This document shows positions 28,036 to 36,811 of a stretch of DNA of 64,000 nt, piece by piece. Origin of the DNA: DATGEP01 sp035310125 (GTDB taxonomy: Bacteria; Chloroflexota; Ktedonobacteria; Ktedonobacterales; JADMIN01); assembly GCA_035310125.1 (NCBI GenBank), contig DATGEP010000248.1, positions 1 through 64,000 on the forward strand, read 5' to 3'. Position 1 is the first letter of the stretch, and each line of letters starts with the position of its first letter. The notes under the pieces are model-generated. The model was not told the origin of the DNA and made no database searches. It saw only the letters and a list, made by a program, of their open reading frames with translations. The translations under genes were made by a program, and so were the position numbers.

Positions 28036-28740
28036 TTATACGGTTGTGGCGTCGGGTACCTGGGCCATGAATGTGTACCCCACGCCGGGGACTGTGACAA
28101 TGAATTGAGGCGCGTTCGGCGCCGGCTCGACCTTTTGCCGCAGATGGCGGATGTGCGTCTTCACGAGGCCGGTGTCGCCGGCATCGTCGTAGCCCCACAC
28201 GCGCTCCACGATCACATCCGTCGTTAATACCTGTCCACTGTGCGTGAGCAGCAGATGCAACAGGCGGCTCTCCGTCGGCGTCAGCCGCACTTTGATGCCG
28301 TTGCGCATCGCCTCGTGACGCATTGAATCCAGGCTGATTGGTCCGACGGCCACCAACGAGCTGCTGTTGATGTGCGGCGCTGACACCGCGCGCCGCCCCA
28401 GCGCTTGAATGCGCGCAAGCAATTGTCGCGGACTGAAGGGCTTGCGCAGGTAATCATCCGCGCCTAGATCCAATCCCCGCACCTCATCCGCCTCGCGGTC
28501 ACGACATGTGAGAAACAGCACCAGTGCGGTAGACTCGCCGGACATCTTCCGGCATACCTCGAAGCCATCCACTTTGGGCATCTCGACATCCAGGATTACC
28601 AGACCCGGCTTGACTTCGCGCCAGCGAGCGATGGCTTGCTCGCCATCGAACGCACGCGAAACATCATAGCTGTGGCTCTTCAGCCAGTAGGTGAGGAGAT
28701 CTACCAGATCCCTGTCATCATCCGCCACGAGAATCTTCAT
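28036..28740 (-). CDS. OmpR/PhoB-family response regulator
   Basis: This 234-aa protein has a receiver domain with ADDDRD near the start, the phospho-acceptor Asp in LVILDVEMPKVDG and the lysine in LRKPFSP. The winged-helix DNA-binding domain ends with the family pattern VWGYDDAGDTGLVKTHIRHL and a VPGVGYTF hairpin. The ATG at 28740 begins MKILVADDD, and an ATG at 28755 is the alternative. No intact kinase gene adjoins it. The kinase remnant at 25.7 kb, on the far side of the ABC genes, could be the lost partner, which is inference. Confidence 0.93.
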   Translation of the reverse strand: MKILVADDDRDLVDLLTYWLKSHSYDVSRAFDGEQAIARWREVKPGLVILDVEMPKVDGFEVCRKMSGESTALVLFLTCRDREADEVRGLDLGADDYLRKPFSPRQLLARIQALGRRAVSAPHINSSSLVAVGPISLDSMRHEAMRNGIKVRLTPTESRLLHLLLTHSGQVLTTDVIVERVWGYDDAGDTGLVKTHIRHLRQKVEPAPNAPQFIVTVPGVGYTFMAQVPDATTV

Positions 28741-29617
28741 GATCTGCCCCTTCATACAAACATGTTGTCCTCACCCAACATCGGGCAGCACACCACCGGC
28801 ATCAACGCCAGCTAAGGCTGTACCACATGAGCTGTTTCCGGCTTCAAGGCGCATCACCGAGCCTCCGAAGTCCGCGCCAGCTTGTGCTGTCCGCACCCGT
28901 TCCCCGTGTACCGTACCAGCCACACTGAACCAGCCACTCGCGCCTTCGCGAATACCAAACTCAAGCATGCGGCGATCCGAGTGGGAAGGTTGAGCGCCGC
29001 CTACTCACTCATAACCATAGCGGGTGTGTCGTCCAGCGCGAGTGTAGCATCATCTGGCAGTTGCGGCAAGGGAAGTACATCACAACTACTATGTGATCTG
29101 CGCAATGTTTGCCAACCTGCGCAGATCAGAGAGCTCGCGCGAGGATCATCACCCACTATCCTCTATAACGGCGGAACGATATAGAATGATACATCATGGC
29201 GTACTACCTGGGTAAAAGTACGGTTGTAATTTGGTTAAGAAACGGTTGCGGTCCCGGCCTCGCCCGCTGCCGCCGTATCCGCTGCTCCGCGCGTGCTTCT
29301 CGCGTTCCTATCGCCGCCGCGCATACTATACCGCCTGTTCACGCTCCGCCGCCAGTGCCTTTCGTCCGCGCGGATGATTCCGCTCCCTTACAATTCATGC
29401 GATGGATACTATGTCATAGCGCGACGCAGATATGGTGTAGCAGAGCGGCGATATATATCGCTCAGTGATACATACCTAAGCCATTCTACTGATGCAAAAC
29501 GGCATACCGCACGCACCGGTGGCGCAGATACACCCGGTGAGGCCGCCGGGGACACCCGCGAAAGGGGGTCCATGCCCGGAATCTACGGCGAGATCAATCT
29601 GTCCGTCTGGAAAACGC
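28741..29617. other. Gene-free stretch of lower GC
   Basis: About 880 bases, AT-richer than most of the window from about 29000 to 29480. It contains a 14-bp palindrome GCGATATATATCGC at 29448-29461. No ORF has both a good start and a recognisable product. Confidence 0.45.
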
Positions 29618-30010
29618 TCAGCGCGCGGGCGCGGTGGCGTCGAGAGCGGGAGCGGCAACACTGGAGAAGTTCTTGAGGGCGAACTGCTCGATGGCGGCAA
29701 TGACGTTTCCCAGCTCCTGCCCGCGCTCGGTAAGATGATATTCTACGCGAGGCGGGATCTCCAGGAAGGCTTGCCGCCGCACGAACCCCATCTCTTCCAG
29801 AAGCTTCAGCCGCTGTGAGAGCGTCTTCGAGCTGATATGCCCCATCAGCTCGCGCAGCTCGTTGAAGCGCCTCGGACCACGCAACAAACTGATAACGATC
29901 AGCAGAATCCACGCATCACCAATCAGGCGAATAGCACGCCCCATTGGATTCGTCGCGCAAGCTTCGGACATCTCCGTGGGATAGTCCTGATCGGAAGTGT
30001 TCATGCGCAT
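29618..30010 (-). CDS. HxlR-family transcriptional regulator
   Basis: This protein of about 130 aa is a small dimeric winged-helix protein. CATNPMGRAIRLIGDAW matches the HxlR start with its conserved N-terminal Cys, which in several members senses oxidants or aldehydes. GPRRFNELRELMGHISSKTLSQRL is the recognition helix region. The start is at the ATG at 30010 or 30004. It diverges from doxX, with a promoter and a palindrome between them, so it probably represses that operon and itself. Confidence 0.9.
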   Translation of the reverse strand: MRMNTSDQDYPTEMSEACATNPMGRAIRLIGDAWILLIVISLLRGPRRFNELRELMGHISSKTLSQRLKLLEEMGFVRRQAFLEIPPRVEYHLTERGQELGNVIAAIEQFALKNFSSVAAPALDATAPAR

Positions 30011-30045
30011 GAGGATACCACGCTTCCGTGAGGAAATCAACACGC

Positions 30046-30074
30046 TTGACAACTCTAACTTCCTACGGTAAATT
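30046..30074 (+). promoter_or_regulatory. sigma70-type promoter for the doxX gene
   Basis: TTGACA at 30046-30051, 17 bases, then TAAATT at 30069-30074. Confidence 0.72.
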
Positions 30075-30092
30075 TACTTTCGTTAGGAAAGT
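30059..30092. promoter_or_regulatory. Palindromic operator, probable HxlR site
   Basis: ACTTTC, 5 bases, GAAAGT forms a perfect inverted repeat at 30076-30092, just after the -10 box. An overlapping wider repeat pairs TTCCTACG (30060-30067) with CGTTAGGAA (30081-30089). The position at the transcription start fits a repressor site. The link to HxlR is by neighbourhood. Confidence 0.6.
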
Positions 30093-30190
30093 GACGCAGA
30101 TACAAACTGGCCGTTGCTCCTTGCTCGTGGAGCGGGAATGCTACCATTCAGGTGTAGCGAGTAGGGACGTAATGGGAAGGAAGATCATAC

Positions 30191-30748
30191 ATGGTTGCCA
30201 CTCTGAGCGTAGGCCTCCTTCTTCTTCGCCTGGTGACTGGGCTGACCGTAGCCGTTCACGGAACGCAAAAGCTCTTTGGCTGGTTCGGAGGCTCTGGGCT
30301 TGATAAATTGCGACAGGGGTTCGAGAAGCAAGGTTTTCAGCCGGCATGGCTGTGGAGTAGCCTGGTGATTCTGGGAGAAGTTGGCGGAGGCGTCTCCCTC
30401 GCGCTTGGATTCTTAACGCCGCTGGGCGCTGCGGGAGTCATCGGTGTGATGGTCATGGCGATGGTCAAAGTACATTGGAAAAACGGCTTCATCGTCAGCA
30501 AGGGCGGATTCGAGTACACGCTGGTGCTGGCAACGATAGGCATCGCCATTGGACTGGCGGGACCGGGGGATTATTCGCTGGATGCCCTCTTTGGGATAGC
30601 TCCCACGCCGGCGCTGCTCTTCATTGTGCTGGCCGTCGTCGCCCTGATTGTTGATATCGCCGGGCTCCTCCTCAGCCGTGCGATCTTGGCCGCATCTCCT
30701 GGGGTGGCGGCTGGGGCCGCCGGGCAAGGCGTTCGGCCCGTTCAGTGA
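30191..30748 (+). CDS. DoxX family membrane protein
   Basis: This 185-aa protein has four to five hydrophobic segments. It starts with LLLLRLVTGLTVAVHGTQKLFGWF (the last part is the DoxX signature HGxQKLFG) and has GEVGGGVSLALGFLTPLGA in the middle. DoxX proteins are membrane subunits linked to redox or thiol stress. GGAAGGAAG precedes the ATG. The DsbA-like gene follows after 40 nt, and the HxlR gene diverges from it, so a thiol/oxidant stress operon is likely. Confidence 0.92.
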   Translation: MVATLSVGLLLLRLVTGLTVAVHGTQKLFGWFGGSGLDKLRQGFEKQGFQPAWLWSSLVILGEVGGGVSLALGFLTPLGAAGVIGVMVMAMVKVHWKNGFIVSKGGFEYTLVLATIGIAIGLAGPGDYSLDALFGIAPTPALLFIVLAVVALIVDIAGLLLSRAILAASPGVAAGAAGQGVRPVQ

Positions 30749-30789
30749 GTCGTATCTGAAAGGAAATAGAGGAAGCGATGGAGGAATCT

Positions 30790-31500
30790 ATGAAAGTCGA
30801 AATCTGGTCGGATGTGGTCTGCCCCTGGTGCTACATCGGCAAGCGCCGCTTCGAATCGGCGTTGACCCAGTTTGCGCATCGCGATCAGGTTGAGGTCACC
30901 TGGCGCAGCTATCAGCTCGATCCGCAAGCTCCCCGCGAAACGGGACAAACAGTCACCGAGACCCTCGCGCGGAAATACGGCGTGAGCGTGGAGCAGGCCA
31001 CAGCGATGAATGACCGGGTGAGTACGCTGGCCGCCCAGGAGGGACTGGAATATCACCTGGAGAACGCCTCATATAGCAATACCTTCGATGCCCACCGCTT
31101 GATCCATCTGGCAGCCACCCGGCATCTGCAGCACGAGGCGGAGGAGCGGTTCTTCAAGGCGTACTTTACCGAGGGGGCCGCGCTTAATGAAGCTGAGACG
31201 CTCGTACGGATCGCCGCCGAGGTGGGGATTCCCGCGGACGATGCGCGCGCTGTCCTCAGCACTGATGCGTATGCCGATGAGGTGCGGGCGGACGAACAGC
31301 GGGCAGGGATACTGGGAATTCGCGGCGTGCCGTTCTTTGTGATTGACGAGAAGTACGGCGTTTCAGGGGCGCAGCCATCCGACGTGTTTGGAAAAGTGCT
31401 TGAGCAAGCCTGGGCCGAATCTCACCCCCTGATTACCATCGGGAGCGCGGCGCAAGATGATGCCGGCACATGTGATGGAGACACCTGCGCTATCTCGTAA
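30790..31500 (+). CDS. FrnE-like DsbA-family oxidoreductase
   Basis: This 236-aa cytoplasmic thioredoxin-fold protein has the active site CPWC in DVVCPWCYIGKRRFE, the cis-proline loop GVPFFVIDEKYGVSGAQ and a C-terminal extra Cys pair (TCDGDTCAIS), as in FrnE of Deinococcus. It probably makes or shuffles disulfides during oxidative stress. I chose the ATG at 30790, which has GGAGG 5-6 nt upstream. The ATG at 30778 is also possible. It is probably co-transcribed with doxX. Its stop is 2 bases from the stop of the convergent HTH gene. Confidence 0.93.
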   Translation: MKVEIWSDVVCPWCYIGKRRFESALTQFAHRDQVEVTWRSYQLDPQAPRETGQTVTETLARKYGVSVEQATAMNDRVSTLAAQEGLEYHLENASYSNTFDAHRLIHLAATRHLQHEAEERFFKAYFTEGAALNEAETLVRIAAEVGIPADDARAVLSTDAYADEVRADEQRAGILGIRGVPFFVIDEKYGVSGAQPSDVFGKVLEQAWAESHPLITIGSAAQDDAGTCDGDTCAIS

Positions 31501-31502
31501 GA

Positions 31503-32027
31503 TTACATATCCACCAGCATGTCCAGCGCTTCCACGTGATCGCGCTCGTACGTCTTGATGCTGATGCCGAGGTGCTCACAGACCCGCTTGCGCGGCCAGC
31601 GCTCCTCCACAGCCAGGCGGATGATGCGTCGCATCCGTGGGCGCATCCCGTCCACCACCGCCGATATTTCCGCGCGTGTCACCGTTCGCATCAGGCCGTC
31701 GGGCCGCTGGAAGGTGAATGACTCGGTTGTATCGGCGCGTGGTATGGAGCGGAGGATTTCACGGAGATATTGGCGTGCGCGCGCACGTCGAAACGCCGGG
31801 CTATCCACCTCCGCCGCTCCACCGGGGAACTGCATCCGCGTGTCACTGGCGCCGTCCATGCCCACCAGGTCTTCGATATCTGGCAGGTCCGCGCGCACAT
31901 CCGCTCTGCCCACTTCTTCGGCGCTATCGGCTCGTTGCGGCACATCACCCGGTGCGCGCCATCCTAGCTCCCTCGGCATCTCCGACGAAAATGGCGGCGG
32001 CGACCCTTTCCCGTCGTTCCCCCACAT
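31503..32027 (-). CDS. HTH protein, sigma region 4-like or phage late-activator-like
   Basis: This protein of about 174 aa has an acidic, proline-containing N-terminal half and a C-terminal helix-turn-helix (RRIIRLAVEERWPRKRVC, EHLGISIKTYERDHVEAL). The last part resembles region 4 of sigma factors and small phage activators of the ArpU/RinA kind. A DTTESFTFQRPDGLMRTVTR segment lies in the middle. I chose the ATG at 32027 because GGGAGG lies 7 nt upstream. Its promoter at 32130-32158 overlaps a perfect palindrome, which suggests tight repression. No precise function can be given. Confidence 0.65.
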   Translation of the reverse strand: MWGNDGKGSPPPFSSEMPRELGWRAPGDVPQRADSAEEVGRADVRADLPDIEDLVGMDGASDTRMQFPGGAAEVDSPAFRRARARQYLREILRSIPRADTTESFTFQRPDGLMRTVTRAEISAVVDGMRPRMRRIIRLAVEERWPRKRVCEHLGISIKTYERDHVEALDMLVDM

Positions 32028-32129
32028 CGCGCGCCTCCCTCGTAGCTTCATACAAACAGCAGGAGCCGGCGCCGATCAGAACCGATGCCTCAATCGCATG
32101 CTCCCGTGCGCCCCCATTCCGCCATCTGA

Positions 32130-32158
32130 AGAATAGAACATAAATTCTATTCTGTCAA
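32130..32158 (-). promoter_or_regulatory. Promoter fused with a perfect palindromic operator
   Basis: On the minus strand TTGACA (32158-32153), 17 bases and TATTCT (32135-32130) form a promoter. The same bases hold AGAATAGAA, 6 bases, TTCTATTCT, a perfect 9-bp inverted repeat at 32130-32153 that covers the spacer and the -10 box. A dimeric repressor bound here would block the HTH gene at 32027. Confidence 0.8.
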
Positions 32159-32375
32159 CCGCACGGATGCTGTCACCCCGCTTCTCTGTCCGCAGCTGGC
32201 CGTTGCTGTCCGTCTCCAGGTCAAGCTAGGAGGCTTGTATATAATGAGCACAGTATCATGGCACTTCCCGCACCGTGCCGCGAGAATACCCTGGAGGAAC
32301 ACTCATAGCCCCCACCAGCTGAACACCGAAAAATCGCGACGGCGCCTCGCCGCGACCCTGGAGGAGATGTGACTC
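32159..32375. promoter_or_regulatory. Upstream region of the amidase gene
   Basis: A perfect -10 box TATAAT lies at 32240-32245 on the plus strand. No good -35 box is found at the right distance. Confidence 0.35.
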
Positions 32376-33911
32376 ATGAGCGCCCCCAACGCGTCATTCC
32401 CTGAGCTGGAAGAGACGGCGATTGCCGCCCTTCAGGTCGCCCTTGCTACTGGCCAGCTTACCGCGCGTCAGCTCATCGAGCGCTACCTCGCCCGCATCGC
32501 CGCGCTCGATAGCAGCGGCCCTACTCTGCGCTCCATCATCGAAACCAATCCGGATGCCCTCGACATCGCGGACGCCCTCGACCGCGAGCGCGCCGCCGGA
32601 ACGGTGCGCGGCCCGCTGCATGGCATCCCCATCTTGCTCAAAGACAATATTGACACCGCCGATCGCATGAACACCACCGCCGGATCGCTCGCGCTCCTTG
32701 GCGCCCACCCCACACAGGATGCCACCGCCGCCGCGAAGCTGCGCCGGGCCGGCGCCATCCTGCTCGGAAAGGCGAACATGAGCGAGTGGGCCAACTTCCG
32801 CTCCAGCCATTCTTCCAGTGGCTGGAGCGGGCGCGGCGGCCAGGCCCGCAACCCGTACGCCCTCGACCGTACTCCCTGCGGGTCAAGCTCTGGCTCCGCT
32901 ATCGCCGTTGCCGCCAATCTCGCCCCCGCCGCCCTCGGCACTGAAACCGACGGCTCAATCCTCTGTCCTTCCGCAGCAAACAATCTCGTCGGCATCAAGC
33001 CTACCCTCGGCCTCACCAGTCGCGCGGGCGTCGTTCCCATCGCCCACAGTCAGGATGTCGTCGGCCCTATCGGCCGCACCGTCGCCGACGCTGCCCTTCT
33101 TCTCGGCGCGCTCACCGGTGCAGACCCGCGTGACCCCGCCACCGCCGGGAGCCTGGGCAACTTTTCGACCGACTATATGGGCTTCCTGGACCCCAACGGT
33201 CTGCGTGGCGCGCGCCTCGGCGTTCCCCGTGAGGTCTACTTCGGTTACAGCGAGAAGACCGACGCCGTTGCCAACGCCGCCATCGAAACGCTCACATCCC
33301 TGGGCGCCGTTGTGGTGGACCCTGCCAACATCCCCACCGCCAAGCAGATGCAGACATCAGAGGCCGAATTCACCGTCCTGCTCTACGAGTTCAAGGCCGA
33401 TCTCAACGCCTATCTCGCCGACCTCGGCCCCAACGCGCCGGTTCACACCCTCGAAGAGGTCATCGCCTTCAACGCCGCGCACGCCGCTGACGAGCTGCCA
33501 TGCTTTGGGCAGGATATCCTTGAAGCCGCCCAGGCGAAAGGCCCCCTCACCGATCCCGCCTACCTCGCCGCCCGCGCGGAATGTATCCGCCTTTCCCAGC
33601 AGGATGGCATAGACGCCGTGCTCAACGATTACCAGCTCGACGCCCTTGTGCTGCCCACGGGGCGACCAGCCTGGAAGATTGATCTCGTCAACGGCGACCC
33701 CAGCGGCGGTGGCGGCAGCTCGCAGCCTGGCGCACTTGCCGGCTACCCTTCCATCACGGTTCCCGCCGGCTATGCCGCCGGTGAGCTGCCCGTCGGTCTC
33801 ACCTTCCTGGGCCGCGCCTACAGCGAGCCGATGCTCATCAAGCTCGCGTATGCTTTTGAGCAGGCGACACTCCACCGTCGCCCACCCCGCTTCCTGCCGA
33901 GCGTGCCGTAG
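32376..33911 (+). CDS. Amidase signature family enzyme
   Basis: This 511-aa hydrolase of amides has the Ser-cisSer-Lys triad: Lys in LLKDNID, the bridging Ser in the TPCGSSSGSA loop and the nucleophile in GTETDGSI. The GTETDGSILCPSA form is typical of the amidase/peptide-amidase group rather than GatA. No gatC or gatB adjoins it. GGAGGAG precedes the ATG. The protein lacks a signal peptide and is probably cytoplasmic. The TIR gene starts 54 bases later and may be co-transcribed. Confidence 0.93.
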   Translation: MSAPNASFPELEETAIAALQVALATGQLTARQLIERYLARIAALDSSGPTLRSIIETNPDALDIADALDRERAAGTVRGPLHGIPILLKDNIDTADRMNTTAGSLALLGAHPTQDATAAAKLRRAGAILLGKANMSEWANFRSSHSSSGWSGRGGQARNPYALDRTPCGSSSGSAIAVAANLAPAALGTETDGSILCPSAANNLVGIKPTLGLTSRAGVVPIAHSQDVVGPIGRTVADAALLLGALTGADPRDPATAGSLGNFSTDYMGFLDPNGLRGARLGVPREVYFGYSEKTDAVANAAIETLTSLGAVVVDPANIPTAKQMQTSEAEFTVLLYEFKADLNAYLADLGPNAPVHTLEEVIAFNAAHAADELPCFGQDILEAAQAKGPLTDPAYLAARAECIRLSQQDGIDAVLNDYQLDALVLPTGRPAWKIDLVNGDPSGGGGSSQPGALAGYPSITVPAGYAAGELPVGLTFLGRAYSEPMLIKLAYAFEQATLHRRPPRFLPSVP

Positions 33912-33965
33912 GAGCGTCCGGGTACATGACCATCTCGGAACGTTTGCATACCGCAAGGAGCACTC

Positions 33966-35867
33966 ATGAGCGCAAACATGCCCATGATCTTCATCAGCGC
34001 CGCCGCATCCGACCATCCATTCGTACACAGCCTGAGCATCCGGCTCCAGGCGCGCGGCCTGTATCTGACCACGGGCGCTGAGCTCAATCCGGCTACGCCG
34101 CCCGCGGAGATCGGACGTGCTATCAGCCAGTGCGCGCTGTTCTTCGTCGCCATCTCGGCGGCGGGCGTGGCGTCGCCCATGGTGCGGCAGGAGTATCAAT
34201 ACGCCCTCAGCCTCGGCAAGCCCGTCGTACCCATCATTATCGCGCGGCGGGTGACTCTTCCGCCGGACCTGCAGCCGGTACAATGGGTGGATTATCGTGG
34301 CTCCGACGAGGATGGCTGGCGCGACATGCTCGTGGCGCTTGCCACAGCGGGGATCGCTCGCTTTCCGGCACCCCGCCCCCCCACGCTGGACACCGAGGTC
34401 GTCCTCGCCCAGTCGCTTGCTGGGCGCATCTCTCCCGACTGGACCGTCTATCGCCGCTTCGTGCGGGGATCGCGCAAGATCCTTGGGAGCGCCGTCGCGG
34501 GCGGGGGCACCATTTTTATCCTGACGGCGATTACCGCCATCGTCATCGGCTTCGGTCCCCTCGTGCTTTTCCACGACGTCATCATCGGCATCGTGGTTTT
34601 CCTCCGGTTCAGCCCACGCCGGTTGACTCAGGAAAAGCGAGGCGAGATGCTTATCGTGACGCCTGAAGGGGTTATCTTTCACCAGCGCGGCGGAGACATC
34701 GCTTGCTCATTTCACGACATCGCGGCTATCACCCAGGTGGCGGAGTCTATCGCCGGCACGACGACGCTTACTATCACCCCCACTGGTGGCCGGCCATCCT
34801 ATTCCGTCGCCATTAGCTGGCGCTTTAGCCTCACCGCAGCTATCGCTGAACAGATCATCATGCTCCACCGCGCCTACATAAACCGGTACATCACGGCCAT
34901 GCCCGCGTCGCCGCCGCCGCCGCCAGCATCCCTCATCTTTATCAGTCATGCCCGCAAAGATGCCGCTTTCGTTGACATCATGGAGCTCGGTCTGCGGCAG
35001 CGCGGCCTCAAACCCTGGGTTGATCGCACGATGCTCTTCGGTGGCCAGCAATGGCCGGCGGAGCTGCGTCAGGCCATCGAGCGCTGCGCGGCGCTGGTCG
35101 TCGTCGTGACGCCCGCCGCCGTGGCATCCGCCGCCGTCCAACGGGAGTACATGTATGCACTTCAGCTAGGCAAGCCGGTGATTGCTGTGCTGGCGACGAC
35201 GACCGGCACCGTGCCACCAATGCTGCAATCCCTGATCCGCGCTGACTACCGCCGCTCTGATATCCGCGGACTCATGGAGCTAAACGTCGCCCTAGATGAT
35301 CTTGGCGTCAAGCCCACTCTGCCGACCGATATGTTCCAACTCGACTCTACCTTGATTGTCGCGCGAGCCTATCAGGGGCGTGTACCGCCGGGCGGCCGTG
35401 TGTACAAGGGTGGCATTCCGCGCCGGATGATCGCCGCGTCGCTGTACGTCGCGTTCTTTAGCCTGGTTGTCGGTCCACTTGTCTACCTGAGCACTCGCTG
35501 GCCGGTCATCCTCTTTGACGAACCCATTTTTCTGCTGGGCATCGGCATTCCGTTCGTCCACGCCATGTGGCAAAAGGTACGGCTGCCCGAGCTTATCATC
35601 ACGCTGCCCGAAGGCGTTGTCAGCTTTCAACGCAACCGCCCCATCGAGGCACCGTTCGCATATCTGAGCGCGTCGGCGGACCGGCATGGCCTCTGGAGCT
35701 CGCGTGTGCTCATCACACCCAAGAGCTCACGGCGGCGGTATGTCATGAAAATCCCGAGCCACTTCCGGGAGCACCGGCAAATCGCCGAGCAGATCGTCGC
35801 CGACTATCAGCGCTATGCCAACCAGTATGCCAATGCCAATCACCCGGCCGTACCGATGCGGCGGTAG
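33966..35867 (+). CDS. Tandem double-TIR membrane protein
   Basis: The 633 aa form two copies of one plan. First half: TIR domain at about 6-130, two membrane helices at about 174-213, and a PH-like strand-rich segment at about 226-305. Second half: TIR at about 322-445, membrane helices at about 488-535, and PH-like at about 540-615. Each TIR keeps the glutamate aligned with the NADase glutamate of SARM1-type TIRs (Glu76 in RQEYQYAL, Glu394 in QREYMYAL), followed by LGKPV. The LxVTPEGVxFxQR and LxITLPEGVxSFQR segments show the second-half duplication. TIR enzymes cleave NAD in many bacterial defence systems. The four helices place both TIRs at the membrane. AAGGAG precedes the ATG. The substrate, trigger and any defence role are inferred. 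Confidence 0.9.
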   Translation: MSANMPMIFISAAASDHPFVHSLSIRLQARGLYLTTGAELNPATPPAEIGRAISQCALFFVAISAAGVASPMVRQEYQYALSLGKPVVPIIIARRVTLPPDLQPVQWVDYRGSDEDGWRDMLVALATAGIARFPAPRPPTLDTEVVLAQSLAGRISPDWTVYRRFVRGSRKILGSAVAGGGTIFILTAITAIVIGFGPLVLFHDVIIGIVVFLRFSPRRLTQEKRGEMLIVTPEGVIFHQRGGDIACSFHDIAAITQVAESIAGTTTLTITPTGGRPSYSVAISWRFSLTAAIAEQIIMLHRAYINRYITAMPASPPPPPASLIFISHARKDAAFVDIMELGLRQRGLKPWVDRTMLFGGQQWPAELRQAIERCAALVVVVTPAAVASAAVQREYMYALQLGKPVIAVLATTTGTVPPMLQSLIRADYRRSDIRGLMELNVALDDLGVKPTLPTDMFQLDSTLIVARAYQGRVPPGGRVYKGGIPRRMIAASLYVAFFSLVVGPLVYLSTRWPVILFDEPIFLLGIGIPFVHAMWQKVRLPELIITLPEGVVSFQRNRPIEAPFAYLSASADRHGLWSSRVLITPKSSRRRYVMKIPSHFREHRQIAEQIVADYQRYANQYANANHPAVPMRR

Positions 35868-36700
35868 CGCGCCTCGGCCAGTGAGTACAGCCCGTAGGCG
35901 ATCAGGCCAAGCGCGACAGCGGCCAGCAGCCACCGTCCCAACGGCTGTTGCGCCAGCGTTGCCAGGGCGCCGCTCAGGCCCTTCGCATCCTGGGGATTAT
36001 GGTGAGCCGCCGCGACGATCAGGAACAGACCGATCACCGTGAAGACGAAGCCAAGCGCGGCATATCCAGCGCGGCCCAGCCGGACTACCCAATCGTTTAC
36101 GGGGCCGCCCGCCTGGAGCTGCTCACGGAAATCCGCTTTGTAGGCGCGGTAAAACAGCGCCGCGGCCACGCCCAATACGATCAAGCCAACGAGCACGACC
36201 AGCGCCACACCGCCCGGTGCTTTGAGCAGCCGCGCCGTCCAGTCCTGGGTGGAGGCGTTCGAGCTTTTCCCCGCCGATCCCAGGCCAGCATCGAAACGGG
36301 CGGCGCCAATCGCTAGACCGAGATAGATGACGCCGACAACACCATAGCCGATGCGGGTGACGACACCTTTGGCATCGGTTCCTTTGCCTTCGACATCCAG
36401 AATCGCCTGGCAGATGCTCCAGAGACCATAGGCCAGCAGACCGATGGCGACCAGGGCCAGCAGCACACGTCCGAAGGGTTGCTGGTAGAGCGTGACGATT
36501 GCTCCACGCTGATCCGTGATCGCGCCGCCGGCGCCAAAAGCAGCCTGGGCCGCGAGCACGCCGATAATCAAATAGACGATGCCTTTGGCCGCATAGCCCG
36601 TGCGGGCCGCCGCGCGGCTCCACGGGTGGCTCACCGCACGGCGAGCGCTCTGCTCCACGCGCTGAATGTCATCGCGGGCCTCAGCTCCCGATTTTGCCAT
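35840..36700 (-). CDS. DUF1206 membrane protein
   Basis: This 286-aa protein has six membrane helices arranged as three repeated pairs: GYAAKGIVYLIIGVLA, then GYGVVGVIYLGLAIG, then GYAALGFVFTVIGLFL, each followed by a PLGR/PFGR-type loop. This is the DUF1206 pattern. The function is unknown. GAGGAGG lies 8 nt before the ATG at 36700. Its 3' end overlaps the convergent TIR gene by 28 nt. Confidence 0.92.
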   Translation of the reverse strand: MAKSGAEARDDIQRVEQSARRAVSHPWSRAAARTGYAAKGIVYLIIGVLAAQAAFGAGGAITDQRGAIVTLYQQPFGRVLLALVAIGLLAYGLWSICQAILDVEGKGTDAKGVVTRIGYGVVGVIYLGLAIGAARFDAGLGSAGKSSNASTQDWTARLLKAPGGVALVVLVGLIVLGVAAALFYRAYKADFREQLQAGGPVNDWVVRLGRAGYAALGFVFTVIGLFLIVAAAHHNPQDAKGLSGALATLAQQPLGRWLLAAVALGLIAYGLYSLAEARYRRIGTAG

Positions 36701-36811
36701 CTCACTACCTCCTCTTCCCGCGCATAAACGCGGTAATGTAAGGCAACTATGCAAAATCGGTGCCGTTCCTGACACGCAGCACGCCCTGAGGGCGGCGCGG
36801 GCGCGGCCAGC

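Noticed and set aside
29448..29461. The palindrome GCGATATATATCGC as an operator
   Set aside because: It is alone in a gene-free AT-rich stretch with no promoter or gene near enough to give it meaning.
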